From: Pseudoalteromonas apostichopi
GTDB taxonomy: Bacteria > Pseudomonadota > Gammaproteobacteria > Enterobacterales > Alteromonadaceae
Reading direction: 5' to 3'
DNA length: 64,000 nucleotides
Assembly (NCBI RefSeq): GCF_030297135.1
Contig: NZ_AP028065.1
Span: 1,240,001-1,304,000 of the forward strand
Position 1 is the stretch's first letter, and every line of letters starts with the position of its first letter. The position numbers and the translations under genes were made by a program. Below, in pieces: positions 9,168 through 18,064 of this stretch. The notes under the pieces are model-generated. The model was not told where the DNA came from. It was given only the letters and a program-made list of their open reading frames with translations, and searched no databases.

Positions 9168-11279
9168 TTACCGATATTTACTATACACTTCTTTTAACCT
9201 TGTGAGATTACTGTAAACATACTGGGTCGACATACGACCTTGATTAAATAGCGTACTGTCTAAATTAACAGCTTTACTAGGCACATAAGCTTGATTAAAT
9301 ACTAAAGTATTTTTCGATTCACCCACTTGAGTGCTCACACCATAACGCCATGCAGACGAGCCTTTGATTTGCCCGTACTTAGATACTGCCATATCTTTTC
9401 TTGGTGAAAGCGGAATACTAAATGCAATGCCCACTTTTTTTACGCGGGTATCTTCTGCATATATTGCTAAATAACTATCGCCGAACCAAAAACGGCTTTC
9501 GACTCGAGCACCAGTGTCTTCATACCAAAAGTTACCAGCCGTAGCATGAAGAGTAATATCTTGCTCTACCCAGTTATATTGGTAAGAGATTGTTTGATAC
9601 TCTTTACTCGTGTCGTAATCCTCATATTCAAAATAACCAAAATCAGCAGTAACTTTATGGCGGCCTTCTGGGCTTAACCAGCCTGTTTCGTTACGAATAC
9701 CCATAAAATCATAACGATCTTTTAAATAACCTAATTGTGTTTGGTTATAAAAGCCCCAAGGCAGTGCGAATGTTTGGTAAAACATAGCACGGTCGAAATC
9801 GCTTTCTTCACGATAATTTCTAAATGGAGCGTCTTCTTCGTAGTCATCACTGTCGGTAACATGTACTTGACCTCCCAAGCTTATGCCAGCCCCTTTCCAT
9901 AAAGGTATGTCAACATCGGCTCTGAGTGCTAAAGAGTAATCCCACACACCTAACTCTGTTGCATGGCTACTTGTTAAAGCAGGAGAAAGAGTTAAACGCG
10001 GTTTAAAGTATGGGTTGTTAGCTTTAGTGAGGCCTATCCAGGCAATACCTGCTGGCATTGCCATTGCACCTATATTCACATTTAAATCTGGGTTTGCATT
10101 ATCTGCTAAAAAGGCATTGTAGTTACCAATTGTGCCACTAACATGAAATTGCGCTATTTCGTATTTTTCGAGCTGCACATAAAACTGTGTACTTTCATTA
10201 TCAATATACTCAGCAATGCGACCAAGCACCAAACCAAGGGCATCAATATCATTTTGGTTAAATATAGCGTTTTCAAACTTAACAATTAACTGATTTTGCT
10301 TGTTATAGCCTACTAGCACATTTTCAAAGCCATCATTAGCCAAGGCACGCTTTAAAGCATGAGCTTGGGTATTCATTTGCTTTTTATTTACTGGTAGCGG
10401 CGATGTTTTTTCTGCGGTATAAGCAGGCTTACTAACTTTGCTTGGCGAGTTATAAACTACTTGGTTAGTTGTATTAATAGTTGGTTTAGATGTTGTATTA
10501 ACAGCAACTGGCGCTGGCTCTAATTGTTTAATTTTAGCAGCGCGCGGGCTTAACGGCAGGCTAAAGTTAATACCCCAGTAGGTATCGTCTTCTGCAAAGT
10601 CAGAGTTACTATAAAAACGGCTAGTAAGTGTTAGCGAGCCTAAATCATACAGCCATTCTTTAGGAACGGTAACGCGGGCTGCAGCATTAAACGCATCAGC
10701 ATCATGCTCTGCAAGTAAAGCAAACCACTCAAACGGTTGCCACTCTACCCCTGCAAATGGGCCATCCATTTGGCTTGAGAGGCGGTCACTTACTGAGTAA
10801 CCTGCCGAAAATCTAAAATCCCATAACTCTTTTGAGGCAACAGCATAGTAAGTTTCGTAGTTGTTGGCTGCACCACCAATATCTTTTGCACCTACAGCAA
10901 CACTAAACCAGTTTTTTGGAATGTAAGGTAGTTGGTATTTTGCATTAAAAGAAAGGTCACGAAGTTGGCCGCGCCCTTCGCTGTAAAACATGTTGTCATG
11001 CATTGAGTTAGCAGCTATCTGGCCACTTACTTCAAGGCCATCGAACAAGCCAGCAGAAAATATGTAGTTGTGGCCATCCATATACTGAACACCACGCAAA
11101 TCAAGCTGGTTATTGTAACCAATATCGATCATGCCTTTATCGAGAACACTTGCGTTTGGCGTATTTATAAGCCCAGAATAACCAGAAAACGATTGATAAA
11201 CAGTAACTTTGTCTGCTGCAAAAGTTGGGGCGCATAGAGTAGCTAACCCACCTAAAATCAAAGTGTTCGCCTTAAGCAT
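9168..11279 (-). CDS. YjbH/GfcD family outer-membrane protein (DUF940)
   Basis: 703 residues from the chosen start, with a signal peptide (MLKANTLILGGLATLCAPTFA, cleavage before ADK) and long aromatic-rich beta-barrel-like repeats. Features typical of the YjbH family include SGYSGLINTPNA near the mature N terminus, a WGINFSLPLSPR motif at the end of the first barrel-like half, a periplasmic-type middle domain, and a second half with a matching SIPLSPR. YjbH/GfcD proteins occur in exopolysaccharide or group-4-capsule secretion systems. The usual partners YjbE/F/G are not visible. ATG 11279 is preferred to the in-frame TTG 45 bp upstream because it puts the signal peptide at the N terminus. Confidence 0.82.
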   Translation of the reverse strand: MLKANTLILGGLATLCAPTFAADKVTVYQSFSGYSGLINTPNASVLDKGMIDIGYNNQLDLRGVQYMDGHNYIFSAGLFDGLEVSGQIAANSMHDNMFYSEGRGQLRDLSFNAKYQLPYIPKNWFSVAVGAKDIGGAANNYETYYAVASKELWDFRFSAGYSVSDRLSSQMDGPFAGVEWQPFEWFALLAEHDADAFNAAARVTVPKEWLYDLGSLTLTSRFYSNSDFAEDDTYWGINFSLPLSPRAAKIKQLEPAPVAVNTTSKPTINTTNQVVYNSPSKVSKPAYTAEKTSPLPVNKKQMNTQAHALKRALANDGFENVLVGYNKQNQLIVKFENAIFNQNDIDALGLVLGRIAEYIDNESTQFYVQLEKYEIAQFHVSGTIGNYNAFLADNANPDLNVNIGAMAMPAGIAWIGLTKANNPYFKPRLTLSPALTSSHATELGVWDYSLALRADVDIPLWKGAGISLGGQVHVTDSDDYEEDAPFRNYREESDFDRAMFYQTFALPWGFYNQTQLGYLKDRYDFMGIRNETGWLSPEGRHKVTADFGYFEYEDYDTSKEYQTISYQYNWVEQDITLHATAGNFWYEDTGARVESRFWFGDSYLAIYAEDTRVKKVGIAFSIPLSPRKDMAVSKYGQIKGSSAWRYGVSTQVGESKNTLVFNQAYVPSKAVNLDSTLFNQGRMSTQYVYSNLTRLKEVYSKYR

Positions 11280-12143
11280 AACTCGAATCCATGAAGAACT
11301 ATTTAGAATTTTAATTAACGCCAATATAGCATTAATTAACTAAATTAGTTAGCTATTCATATCTAAAAAGTTAATACAAAGGGTAAAGTTTTTACTTTGG
11401 CTTTTATATTTATAAAATGATTAAACTAGTTTAGGAAAAGCCATTCAGTACTGCACTCTTGAGAAAAAGATCTTTAATTCACAAAGAGGCTAAGAGGCAC
11501 TGCGCTTTAGAAAAAATAGAATTAAGTAAGTTATTGGTTTACCCATTCTCTTCTCATTCACTTCTCTTTGTGTAAAAACAATATTTGAACCACAGAGAAC
11601 ACAGAGGCGCTTCGCGCTACACAGAGAAACCAATATTTAAAAGAGGTTTGGTCTCTCCTTCTCTTCCTCTATGCTCTCTATGTCCTCTGTGGTTAGAAAA
11701 AAGATCTTTAACTCACAAAGGCGCTGCGCTTTAGAGAAGAACAAATTAAGTAAGTTCTTGGTTTACCTCATTCTCTTCTCATTCACTTCTCTTTGTGCAA
11801 ATATTCTCGGCACTGAAGTACCTCCTACGAGGCAGGCCTTTGATAAAGACTCACGTACAACACAATTCGGCTTCAAACTGACAGCTGAAAGCTGATGGCT
11901 CACTAAATTTCACGCCTACATCAAACGTAGGCGTCACGCTTGCTTGGCGCGTCTTAATTAAGCACCAAGCCTACAAATTAATACAGAACACGCAAACCAC
12001 ACCGTTCGGCTCAAAACTGACAGCTGAAAACTGATGGCCCGTGATTTATGAAAATTCCATCACTCCATGTTGAACTTTGCTCGTTGCCGTTATAATCAAT
12101 AACCTCTATGCTGAACATATGCTTCAAAAATAAGGATATAATT
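11280..12143. repeat. Repeat island 5 and divergent intergenic region
   Basis: This separates the minus-strand YjbH gene from the plus-strand nuclease gene, so both promoters should lie here, but none can be placed confidently. Repeats run from 11479: B (11479-11573), complete A (11585-11694), a second B (11713-11798), a D right half near 11806-11845, and C (about 11904-12043). The C copy differs from the one at about 627-759 at only about six positions over some 130 bp by eye. AAGGA at 12132-12136 is the ribosome site of the next gene. Confidence 0.78.
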
Positions 12144-13553
12144 ATGCATATCAAACACCACGGAGCAGTTAACGGTGTTACAGGCTCGTGCCACCAGCTT
12201 ATTATTGACGAATACAACTCAATACTCATTGATTGTGGGCTGTTTCAGGGCGAAGACAGTCACGAAGATCTCAACATCGACTTTGATATATCTACAGTAA
12301 AAGCGCTTATAGTTACCCACTGCCATATTGATCATGTAGGTCGCATACCTTACCTATTTTTAGCTGGCTTTAAAGGGCCAATTTATACGTCTATCGCTAC
12401 CGCAAAACTACTACCACTCGTTATTGAAGACGCCTTAAAACTAGGCGTAACACGTGATGAAGCCATAATAAATACTTGTATAAGAAGACTAAAACAGCAA
12501 CTTGTTCCCCTCGATTTCAACAAGTGGTACCCCATCCCAGTAGGAGTGGGCTTTAGTCCCGAACAAACAGCCTCAAGCAACCAAAACAACGAAACTTTGT
12601 TTAAACTCCGCTTACAACGTGCTGGCCATATTCTTGGCTCTGTCTATGTAGAAATTGAGCTTGGCAAAAAGCCAAATAACCACAGAGTGGTATTTTCTGG
12701 TGATTTGGGGGCGCCTTACACACCGTTATTGCCTTCGCCTAAACCGCCCTACCGCGCAGATACGCTTGTGATTGAATCTACCTATGGTGATAAAAACCAT
12801 GATGGCCGTAAGGCACGGGGGAAGGTTTTAAAAAATATTATAGAGCGAGCCGTTGCAGATAATGGCGTTGTGCTTATTCCTGCGTTTAGTATTGGCCGTA
12901 CGCAAGAGCTACTTTATGAGCTAGAGCAAATTATTCACTCTGCTCGCAAAAATTCAATGTGGCATAAGCTGCAAGTAATTGTAGACTCGCCCATGGCTGC
13001 TAATTTCACTGCAGAGTACCAACACTTTAAAACGCTTTGGGATAACGAGGCAAAAAGGCGCATAAAACAAGGTCGCCATCCGTTAGACTTTAGCCAACTT
13101 CATACGATTGATACCCATCAAGAGCACATGGCACTCATTAACTTTTTAAGTTCAAGGCAACAGCCAGCAATTATAATCGCAGCCAGTGGCATGTGCACCG
13201 GTGGTAGAATCGTTAATTATTTAGAGCGGTTTTTACCTGACAAAACAACCGATATTATTTTTGTGGGTTATCAAGGTAAGGGGACGTTAGGGCGCGATAT
13301 TCAAACTTATGGGCCTAGAGGTGGCTACGTTTATATTAATAACGAAAAGGTTTATATAAATGCAGCAATACATACCATCAGTGGCTACAGCGCCCACGCA
13401 GATCAAAGCGGTTTAATAAGGTTTGTAGCGGGCATGAAAAAGAAACCAAAGTTAATCAAAATTGTTCACGGAGATGACGAAGCCAAAGCAACTCTGGCTA
13501 CAAAATACCAAGTCCTATTGGGCGATAAAACCAAGATTGAAATAGCTACTTAG
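12144..13553 (+). CDS. Beta-CASP metallo-beta-lactamase nuclease (RNA exonuclease-like)
   Basis: 469 residues. The metallo-beta-lactamase zinc motif HCHIDH is at residues 59-64, a further metal ligand region is at GHILGS, and FSGDLG follows. The beta-CASP insertion is marked by ESTYGD, IPAFSIGRTQE, DSPMA, SGMCTGGRI and the terminal SGYSAHADQ. This arrangement is that of the YsrA/CPSF-like prokaryotic group, which act as single-strand RNA or DNA nucleases in the cytoplasm. The ATG at 12144 has AAGGA 7 bp upstream, so the start 36 bp earlier is not used. It stands alone between repeat islands 5 and 6. Its exact substrate cannot be inferred. Confidence 0.86.
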   Translation: MHIKHHGAVNGVTGSCHQLIIDEYNSILIDCGLFQGEDSHEDLNIDFDISTVKALIVTHCHIDHVGRIPYLFLAGFKGPIYTSIATAKLLPLVIEDALKLGVTRDEAIINTCIRRLKQQLVPLDFNKWYPIPVGVGFSPEQTASSNQNNETLFKLRLQRAGHILGSVYVEIELGKKPNNHRVVFSGDLGAPYTPLLPSPKPPYRADTLVIESTYGDKNHDGRKARGKVLKNIIERAVADNGVVLIPAFSIGRTQELLYELEQIIHSARKNSMWHKLQVIVDSPMAANFTAEYQHFKTLWDNEAKRRIKQGRHPLDFSQLHTIDTHQEHMALINFLSSRQQPAIIIAASGMCTGGRIVNYLERFLPDKTTDIIFVGYQGKGTLGRDIQTYGPRGGYVYINNEKVYINAAIHTISGYSAHADQSGLIRFVAGMKKKPKLIKIVHGDDEAKATLATKYQVLLGDKTKIEIAT

Positions 13554-14042
13554 ATTTATCTATTTATATTGCTTTGAACCACAGATTACACAGAGAAAAA
13601 ATTGTAATAAGAGGTTTTACCTTAGATAGCGGTCTGTGCCACCTGTGGTGTAATTTGATTTGAATAATTTGAACCACAGAGTACACCGAGGCACTTCGCG
13701 CTACACAGAGATAACCAAATTAATTCTAAAACTCATAAAACACCAAACTGAAGAGAAAGTACCTTATACCTCTTTCTCTCACTCTATGCTCTCTATGTCC
13801 TCTGTGGTTATAAAAAGATCTTTGATTCACAAATAGATTATTAGACGCTTCGCTTTAGAGAAAAAAGCTTAAATACCTCCTTTTCTTCCTCTGTGGTTCA
13901 ATCAAGCTCTCCGCGCGAAATAAATTTCACGCCTACGTATTAAATTTCACTTCAGTAACAAGTCCACACATTCACCTTAAATCTCTTATCTAACTATGTG
14001 ATCCTAGTATCATTCCTGTCTAAGATTATATTTAATAAACAA
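13554..14042. repeat. Repeat island 6
   Basis: Convergent gap after the nuclease gene. It contains a degenerate A (about 13573-13660), a longer A with a diverged centre at 13669-13809 (left GAACCACAGAG, right CTCTGTGGTTA), a B left half near 13824-13870, and a truncated A right end with C start near 13885-13945. No gene is supported. Confidence 0.75.
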
Positions 14043-14069
14043 AAACGCCTGCACAAAGTGCAGGCGTTT
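14043..14069 (-). terminator. Rho-independent terminator of galU and the upstream operon
   Basis: A perfect 12-bp stem, AAACGCCTGCAC-AAA-GTGCAGGCGTTT, is followed on the minus strand by TTTTTGTTT. It begins 27 bp after the galU stop codon and marks the 3' end of the 14-37 kb minus-strand locus. Confidence 0.92.
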
Positions 14070-14095
14070 GAATATTTCAGAAGCTCAAAAACAGA

Positions 14096-15004
14096 TTAAA
14101 CAGCTTTCAAGTGACTCACTTTAGGCTCAACCATTTCACTTAAAAACTCAGAAAACTCATCACCTAGTTTTTCATCTCGCATACTGTACTCTACAATCGC
14201 TTTTAAATAACCAAGCTTGTCACCGCAGTCGTGAGCTCGGCCACTCATGTGGAAAGCCTCAACAACTTCTGTTTTCATTAGCTCATCTATGGCATCTGTT
14301 AATTGAATTTCGCCACCAGCACCTGCAGGTGTTTTAGCAAGTAAAGGCCAAATAGCTTTTGATAACACATAACGGCCAACTACAGCTAAGTTAGACGGAG
14401 CTTCTTCAGCCTTTGGTTTTTCAACCATAGTTTTAATTGGTGCGCTTTCGCCCGCTTTAATTTTAACGCCACCGATATCAGCAATACCGTACTTGTGCAC
14501 ACTTTCTTGCGGTACAGGTTCAAGCATAATTTGACTTGCTTTAACATCTTTAAAACGCTTAACCATCGCGGCAATGTTTTCGGTTTTTTGATCAGCAGTG
14601 TAACCATCTAAGATCACATCTGGCAGAACTACAACAAAGTCGTCATCGCCGACGATTGGTTTTGCACACATCACTGCGTGACCTAAGCCCATAGCTTCGC
14701 CTTGGCGAACATGCATAATGGTTACATCTGGTGGGCAAATAGAACGAACTTCTTCTAGCAGTGTACGCTTTACACGCTTTTCAAGCGTTGCTTCTAGCTC
14801 AAAGCTAGTATCAAAGTGATTTTCAATAGCGTTTTTTGAACTATGGGTCACTAATACAATTTCTTTAATACCTGCAGCAACACACTCGTTTACGATGTAT
14901 TGAATTAGTGGTTTATCAACTAACGGCAGCATTTCTTTAGGAATTGCTTTAGTCATTGGAAGCATACGAGTACCAAGGCCCGCAACTGGGATCACTGCTT
15001 TCAT
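14096..15004 (-). CDS. galU: UTP-glucose-1-phosphate uridylyltransferase
   Basis: 302 residues, the usual GalU length. The N terminus MKAVIPVAGLGTRMLPMTKA is the nucleotide-binding signature, followed by KEMLPLVDKPLIQYIV, the MGLGHAV loop and the VEKPK motif. It makes UDP-glucose from UTP and glucose-1-phosphate in the cytoplasm, feeding ugd and the epimerase upstream. AGGGAC precedes the ATG at good spacing. It is the last gene of the polysaccharide locus but is separated from the epimerase gene by a repeat island, so it may also have its own promoter. Confidence 0.95.
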   Translation of the reverse strand: MKAVIPVAGLGTRMLPMTKAIPKEMLPLVDKPLIQYIVNECVAAGIKEIVLVTHSSKNAIENHFDTSFELEATLEKRVKRTLLEEVRSICPPDVTIMHVRQGEAMGLGHAVMCAKPIVGDDDFVVVLPDVILDGYTADQKTENIAAMVKRFKDVKASQIMLEPVPQESVHKYGIADIGGVKIKAGESAPIKTMVEKPKAEEAPSNLAVVGRYVLSKAIWPLLAKTPAGAGGEIQLTDAIDELMKTEVVEAFHMSGRAHDCGDKLGYLKAIVEYSMRDEKLGDEFSEFLSEMVEPKVSHLKAV

Positions 15005-15385
15005 ATTAAGTCCCTTATCTAATAATTTAATCTACAATAATACCAAACTAACAGTACCAATGTAGATACAAGCTGAATGGTTTTTAATTTTATTTTTCGT
15101 TAATACTAATGTTCACTAAGAGGTTATGAGACAGAAATACTAGTTGAATCCATCCTTTTCTTCCTCAGTGCTCTCTGTGACCTCTATGGTTCGAATTAGA
15201 TTAAAGATAGAAAAACTCTATGAACCACAGAGTACACCGAGGCGCTTCGCGCTACATAGAGAAACCAAATTTTCACAAAGAGATTATGAGACGCTGGGCT
15301 TTAGGTAAAAAGCTCAAAATAATCATCCTCTGTGCTCTCTGTGACCTCTATGGTTCAATCAAGATCTTTACAACACCAAAAGAGT
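15005..15385. repeat. Repeat island 7, with a B-like segment nested in A
   Basis: An A right end near 15160-15196 is preceded by a degenerate B start. The element at 15219-15358 is unusual: an A left half (TGAACCACAGAGTACACCGAGG) is followed by a B left half (TTCACAAAGAG ... GACGCTGGGC), then the A right half (CTCTGTGACCTCTATGGTTCAA). It ends 27 bp before the epimerase stop codon. A short open frame across it is repeat sequence and was not called. Confidence 0.75.
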
Positions 15386-16396
15386 TTATTGTTTGTTATA
15401 AAACTCTTTATACCAACTAATAAGCTCAGCTACACCTTGCTTAACACCTACTGCAGGTTTATAACCTGTAGCTTTGTATAAATCTTGTGTATCAGCATAG
15501 GTTTTATAAACATCACCAGCCTGCATTTCGCGGAAGTTCTTTTGAGCTTCAATACCCAGCTCGCTTTCAATAGCACTAATAAAGTCCATTAAGTTAATTG
15601 GGCTACCATGACCAATGTTATACACCTTAAACGGTGCTGAACTTGTTGCCGGCGAACCAGTTTCAACTTTCCAGTTATCATCACGTTCAGGTACTACATC
15701 AGCAGAACGTACAACACCTTCAACGATATCGTCGATATAAGTAAAGTCACGCCACATATCGCCATTATTGTTTATGTCGATGGTATCGCCATCGAGAATC
15801 TTTTTAGTAAAGATATAAGGCGCCATATCTGGACGCCCCCATGGGCCATAAACCGTGAAGAAGCGCAATCCTGTTGTAGGCAAGTTATACAAGTGCGAAT
15901 AACTATGAGCCATTAGCTCATTGGCTTTTTTAGTCGCAGCATAAAACGACACCGGATGGTCAACACTGTCGGTTGTTTCGAATGGTGTTTTTTCGTTTAA
16001 GCCATAAACAGAGCTAGAAGACGCATAAACCAGGTGCGCAACATTATTGTGACGGCAGCCTTCAAGTACATTTAAATGACCAACAAGGTTTGAATCTGCA
16101 TAAGCATCAGGATTCTCAATTGAGTAACGCACGCCTGCTTGTGCTGCTAAATGAATAACACGATCAAACTGCTCATTTTTGAAAAGTTCAGCCATTGCAG
16201 TACGCTCTGCAATATCAAGTTTAACAAAGTTAAAGTTACTGTTATCTTTAATTAACTCTAAGCGGGCTAGTTTTAAATTTACATCGTAATAGTCGTTTAG
16301 GTTATCAATACCAACAACGGTATGCCTTTGTGCTAATAGTTTTTGGCAAGTAGCTGCGCCAATAAAACCCGCAGCTCCGGTTACTAAATATTTCAT
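15386..16396 (-). CDS. UDP-glucuronate 4-epimerase (SDR family)
   Basis: 336 residues of the extended short-chain dehydrogenase family. The NAD-binding GAAGFIG is at 7-13, an SSSS stretch near 126-129 and the catalytic YAATK (Tyr152, Lys156) follow, then RFFTVYGPWGRPDMA. That last motif, with the DNLNDYYDVNLK segment near the N terminus, is characteristic of UDP-glucuronic acid 4-epimerases of the LspL/CapI type, which interconvert UDP-GlcA and UDP-GalA. The adjacent UDP-glucose dehydrogenase gene supplies the substrate. A UDP-GalNAc/GlcNAc epimerase is the main alternative, but the motifs and neighbours favour the uronic acid. Confidence 0.87.
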   Translation of the reverse strand: MKYLVTGAAGFIGAATCQKLLAQRHTVVGIDNLNDYYDVNLKLARLELIKDNSNFNFVKLDIAERTAMAELFKNEQFDRVIHLAAQAGVRYSIENPDAYADSNLVGHLNVLEGCRHNNVAHLVYASSSSVYGLNEKTPFETTDSVDHPVSFYAATKKANELMAHSYSHLYNLPTTGLRFFTVYGPWGRPDMAPYIFTKKILDGDTIDINNNGDMWRDFTYIDDIVEGVVRSADVVPERDDNWKVETGSPATSSAPFKVYNIGHGSPINLMDFISAIESELGIEAQKNFREMQAGDVYKTYADTQDLYKATGYKPAVGVKQGVAELISWYKEFYNKQ

Positions 16397-16697
16397 TTTA
16401 TTCTACTTTTTAGAGCCCAAGGGCCGCCAATTCTTTTGACTTAATTAAAGCTTTAATGCTCTTACTTTGAACCACAGAGTACACCGAGGCGCTACGCGCT
16501 TCACAGAGAAACTAAAGATAAAGAGACGCTGCGCTGAAGAAGTAAAAATTAAGTAAGCTCTTGGTTTACCTCGTTCTCTTCTCATTCACTTCTCTTTGTG
16601 AAAATATTTTTGGCACTAAAGTGCCTTCTACGATGTAGGCCTTTGGTTAAGGCCTACAAACAACACCGCTCGGCTCAAAACTGACAGCTTTTTCGCA
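16397..16697. repeat. Repeat island 8
   Basis: An A left half at about 16467-16511 runs directly into a B element (about 16515-16600), then a D right half (GGCACTAAAGTGCCTTCTACG) and a C tail ending ACTGACAGC about 10 bp from the ugd stop codon. No terminator-like hairpin with a T run is evident. Confidence 0.72.
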
Positions 16698-17864
16698 TTA
16701 ATCACTACCAAACAAATCGCGGGTATACACTTTATCTGCAACATCTTGCAACTCTTCAGCCATGCGGTTCGATACAATTACATCAGAGATACTTTTAAGC
16801 TCATCAAGGTTTTTAATTACACGCGAATTAAAAAACGCTTCGCCCTCAAAGGTTGGTTCGTAAACCACAACCTCAATACCTTTAGCCTTAATACGTTTCA
16901 TAATGCCTTGAATAGCCGACGCTCTAAAATTATCTGAGCCAGACTTCATCACTAAACGATAAATACCCACCACTTTTGGCTTGCGGTTAATAATAGAGTT
17001 AGCAATAAAATCTTTACGAGTCGTATTGGCATCAACAATTGCACGAATCATGTTGTTCGGCACGTCTTGGTAGTTAGCTAAAAGCTGCTTTGTGTCTTTT
17101 GGTAAACAGTAACCACCATAACCAAACGATGGGTTGTTATAGTGTTTACCAATACGCGGGTCTAGGCCTACACCTTCAATAATTTGTTTTGCATCTAAAC
17201 CATGGCTTTCGGCGTAGCTGTCTAGCTCATTAAAATAAGCTACACGCATTGCTAGGTAAGTGTTCGAAAATAACTTAATTGCCTCTGCTTCGGTTGAGTC
17301 AGTGAATAAAATATCAATGTCAGTTTTTACAGCACCTTCTGCCAATAAATTTGCAAATACTTTCGCACGCTCACTTTGTTCGCCCACAATAATACGTGAT
17401 GGGTGTAAGTTATCGTAAAGTGCTTTGCCTTCACGTAAAAACTCAGGCGAAAAAATAATATTATCGGTATCAAACTGCTCTTTAACATCCTTGGTATAAC
17501 CAACAGGGACTGTTGACTTAATAATCATGGTAGCGGTTGGGTTTATTGCTAATACATCGGTAATTACTGACTCTACAGATCGAGTATTAAAATAATTTGT
17601 TACAGGGTCGTAATCGGTAGGGGTAGCAATTACAACAAACTCTGCACCTACAAGTGCTAACTCTTTGTTAGTTGTAGCAGTAAAATTAAGTGATTTGTTG
17701 TTTAAAAAATCACTAATTTCCTTATCTACGATTGGCGACTGTTTGTGTTGTAATTGAGCAACCTTCTGCTCATCAATATCTAAAGCAACAACCTTGTTAT
17801 GCTGCGCTAAAAGCATTGCGTTAGACAAACCTACATAACCCGTACCAACTACCGCTATTTTCAT
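16698..17864 (-). CDS. ugd: UDP-glucose 6-dehydrogenase
   Basis: 388 residues, the length of the enterobacterial enzyme. The Rossmann motif GTGYVG is at 7-12, STVPVGYT near 117-124, and the catalytic Cys253 sits in GYGGYCLPKDTKQ. It oxidises UDP-glucose twice to UDP-glucuronate with NAD+ in the cytoplasm. AAAGGA lies 9 bp before the ATG. It sits between the UDP-GlcNAc dehydratase and the uronate epimerase genes; with galU the group forms a UDP-Glc to UDP-GlcA to UDP-GalA supply line. Confidence 0.95.
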   Translation of the reverse strand: MKIAVVGTGYVGLSNAMLLAQHNKVVALDIDEQKVAQLQHKQSPIVDKEISDFLNNKSLNFTATTNKELALVGAEFVVIATPTDYDPVTNYFNTRSVESVITDVLAINPTATMIIKSTVPVGYTKDVKEQFDTDNIIFSPEFLREGKALYDNLHPSRIIVGEQSERAKVFANLLAEGAVKTDIDILFTDSTEAEAIKLFSNTYLAMRVAYFNELDSYAESHGLDAKQIIEGVGLDPRIGKHYNNPSFGYGGYCLPKDTKQLLANYQDVPNNMIRAIVDANTTRKDFIANSIINRKPKVVGIYRLVMKSGSDNFRASAIQGIMKRIKAKGIEVVVYEPTFEGEAFFNSRVIKNLDELKSISDVIVSNRMAEELQDVADKVYTRDLFGSD

Positions 17865-18064
17865 TTAATAATATCCTTTCGTATAAGCCGCACCTTCACT
17901 AGAAGATACTTATTTTACTAATATTATAAGCAACATCAGCTTTAGTTAGAACCTATAAAAAAGCTAATTGAGCTGTATGTAATACTCTTAAATAAATTTC
18001 ATGACTTTAAAAACAATTAAAGCGCGAATAATCGCGCTCAAAAAGAATAAAAACACTAAAAATT

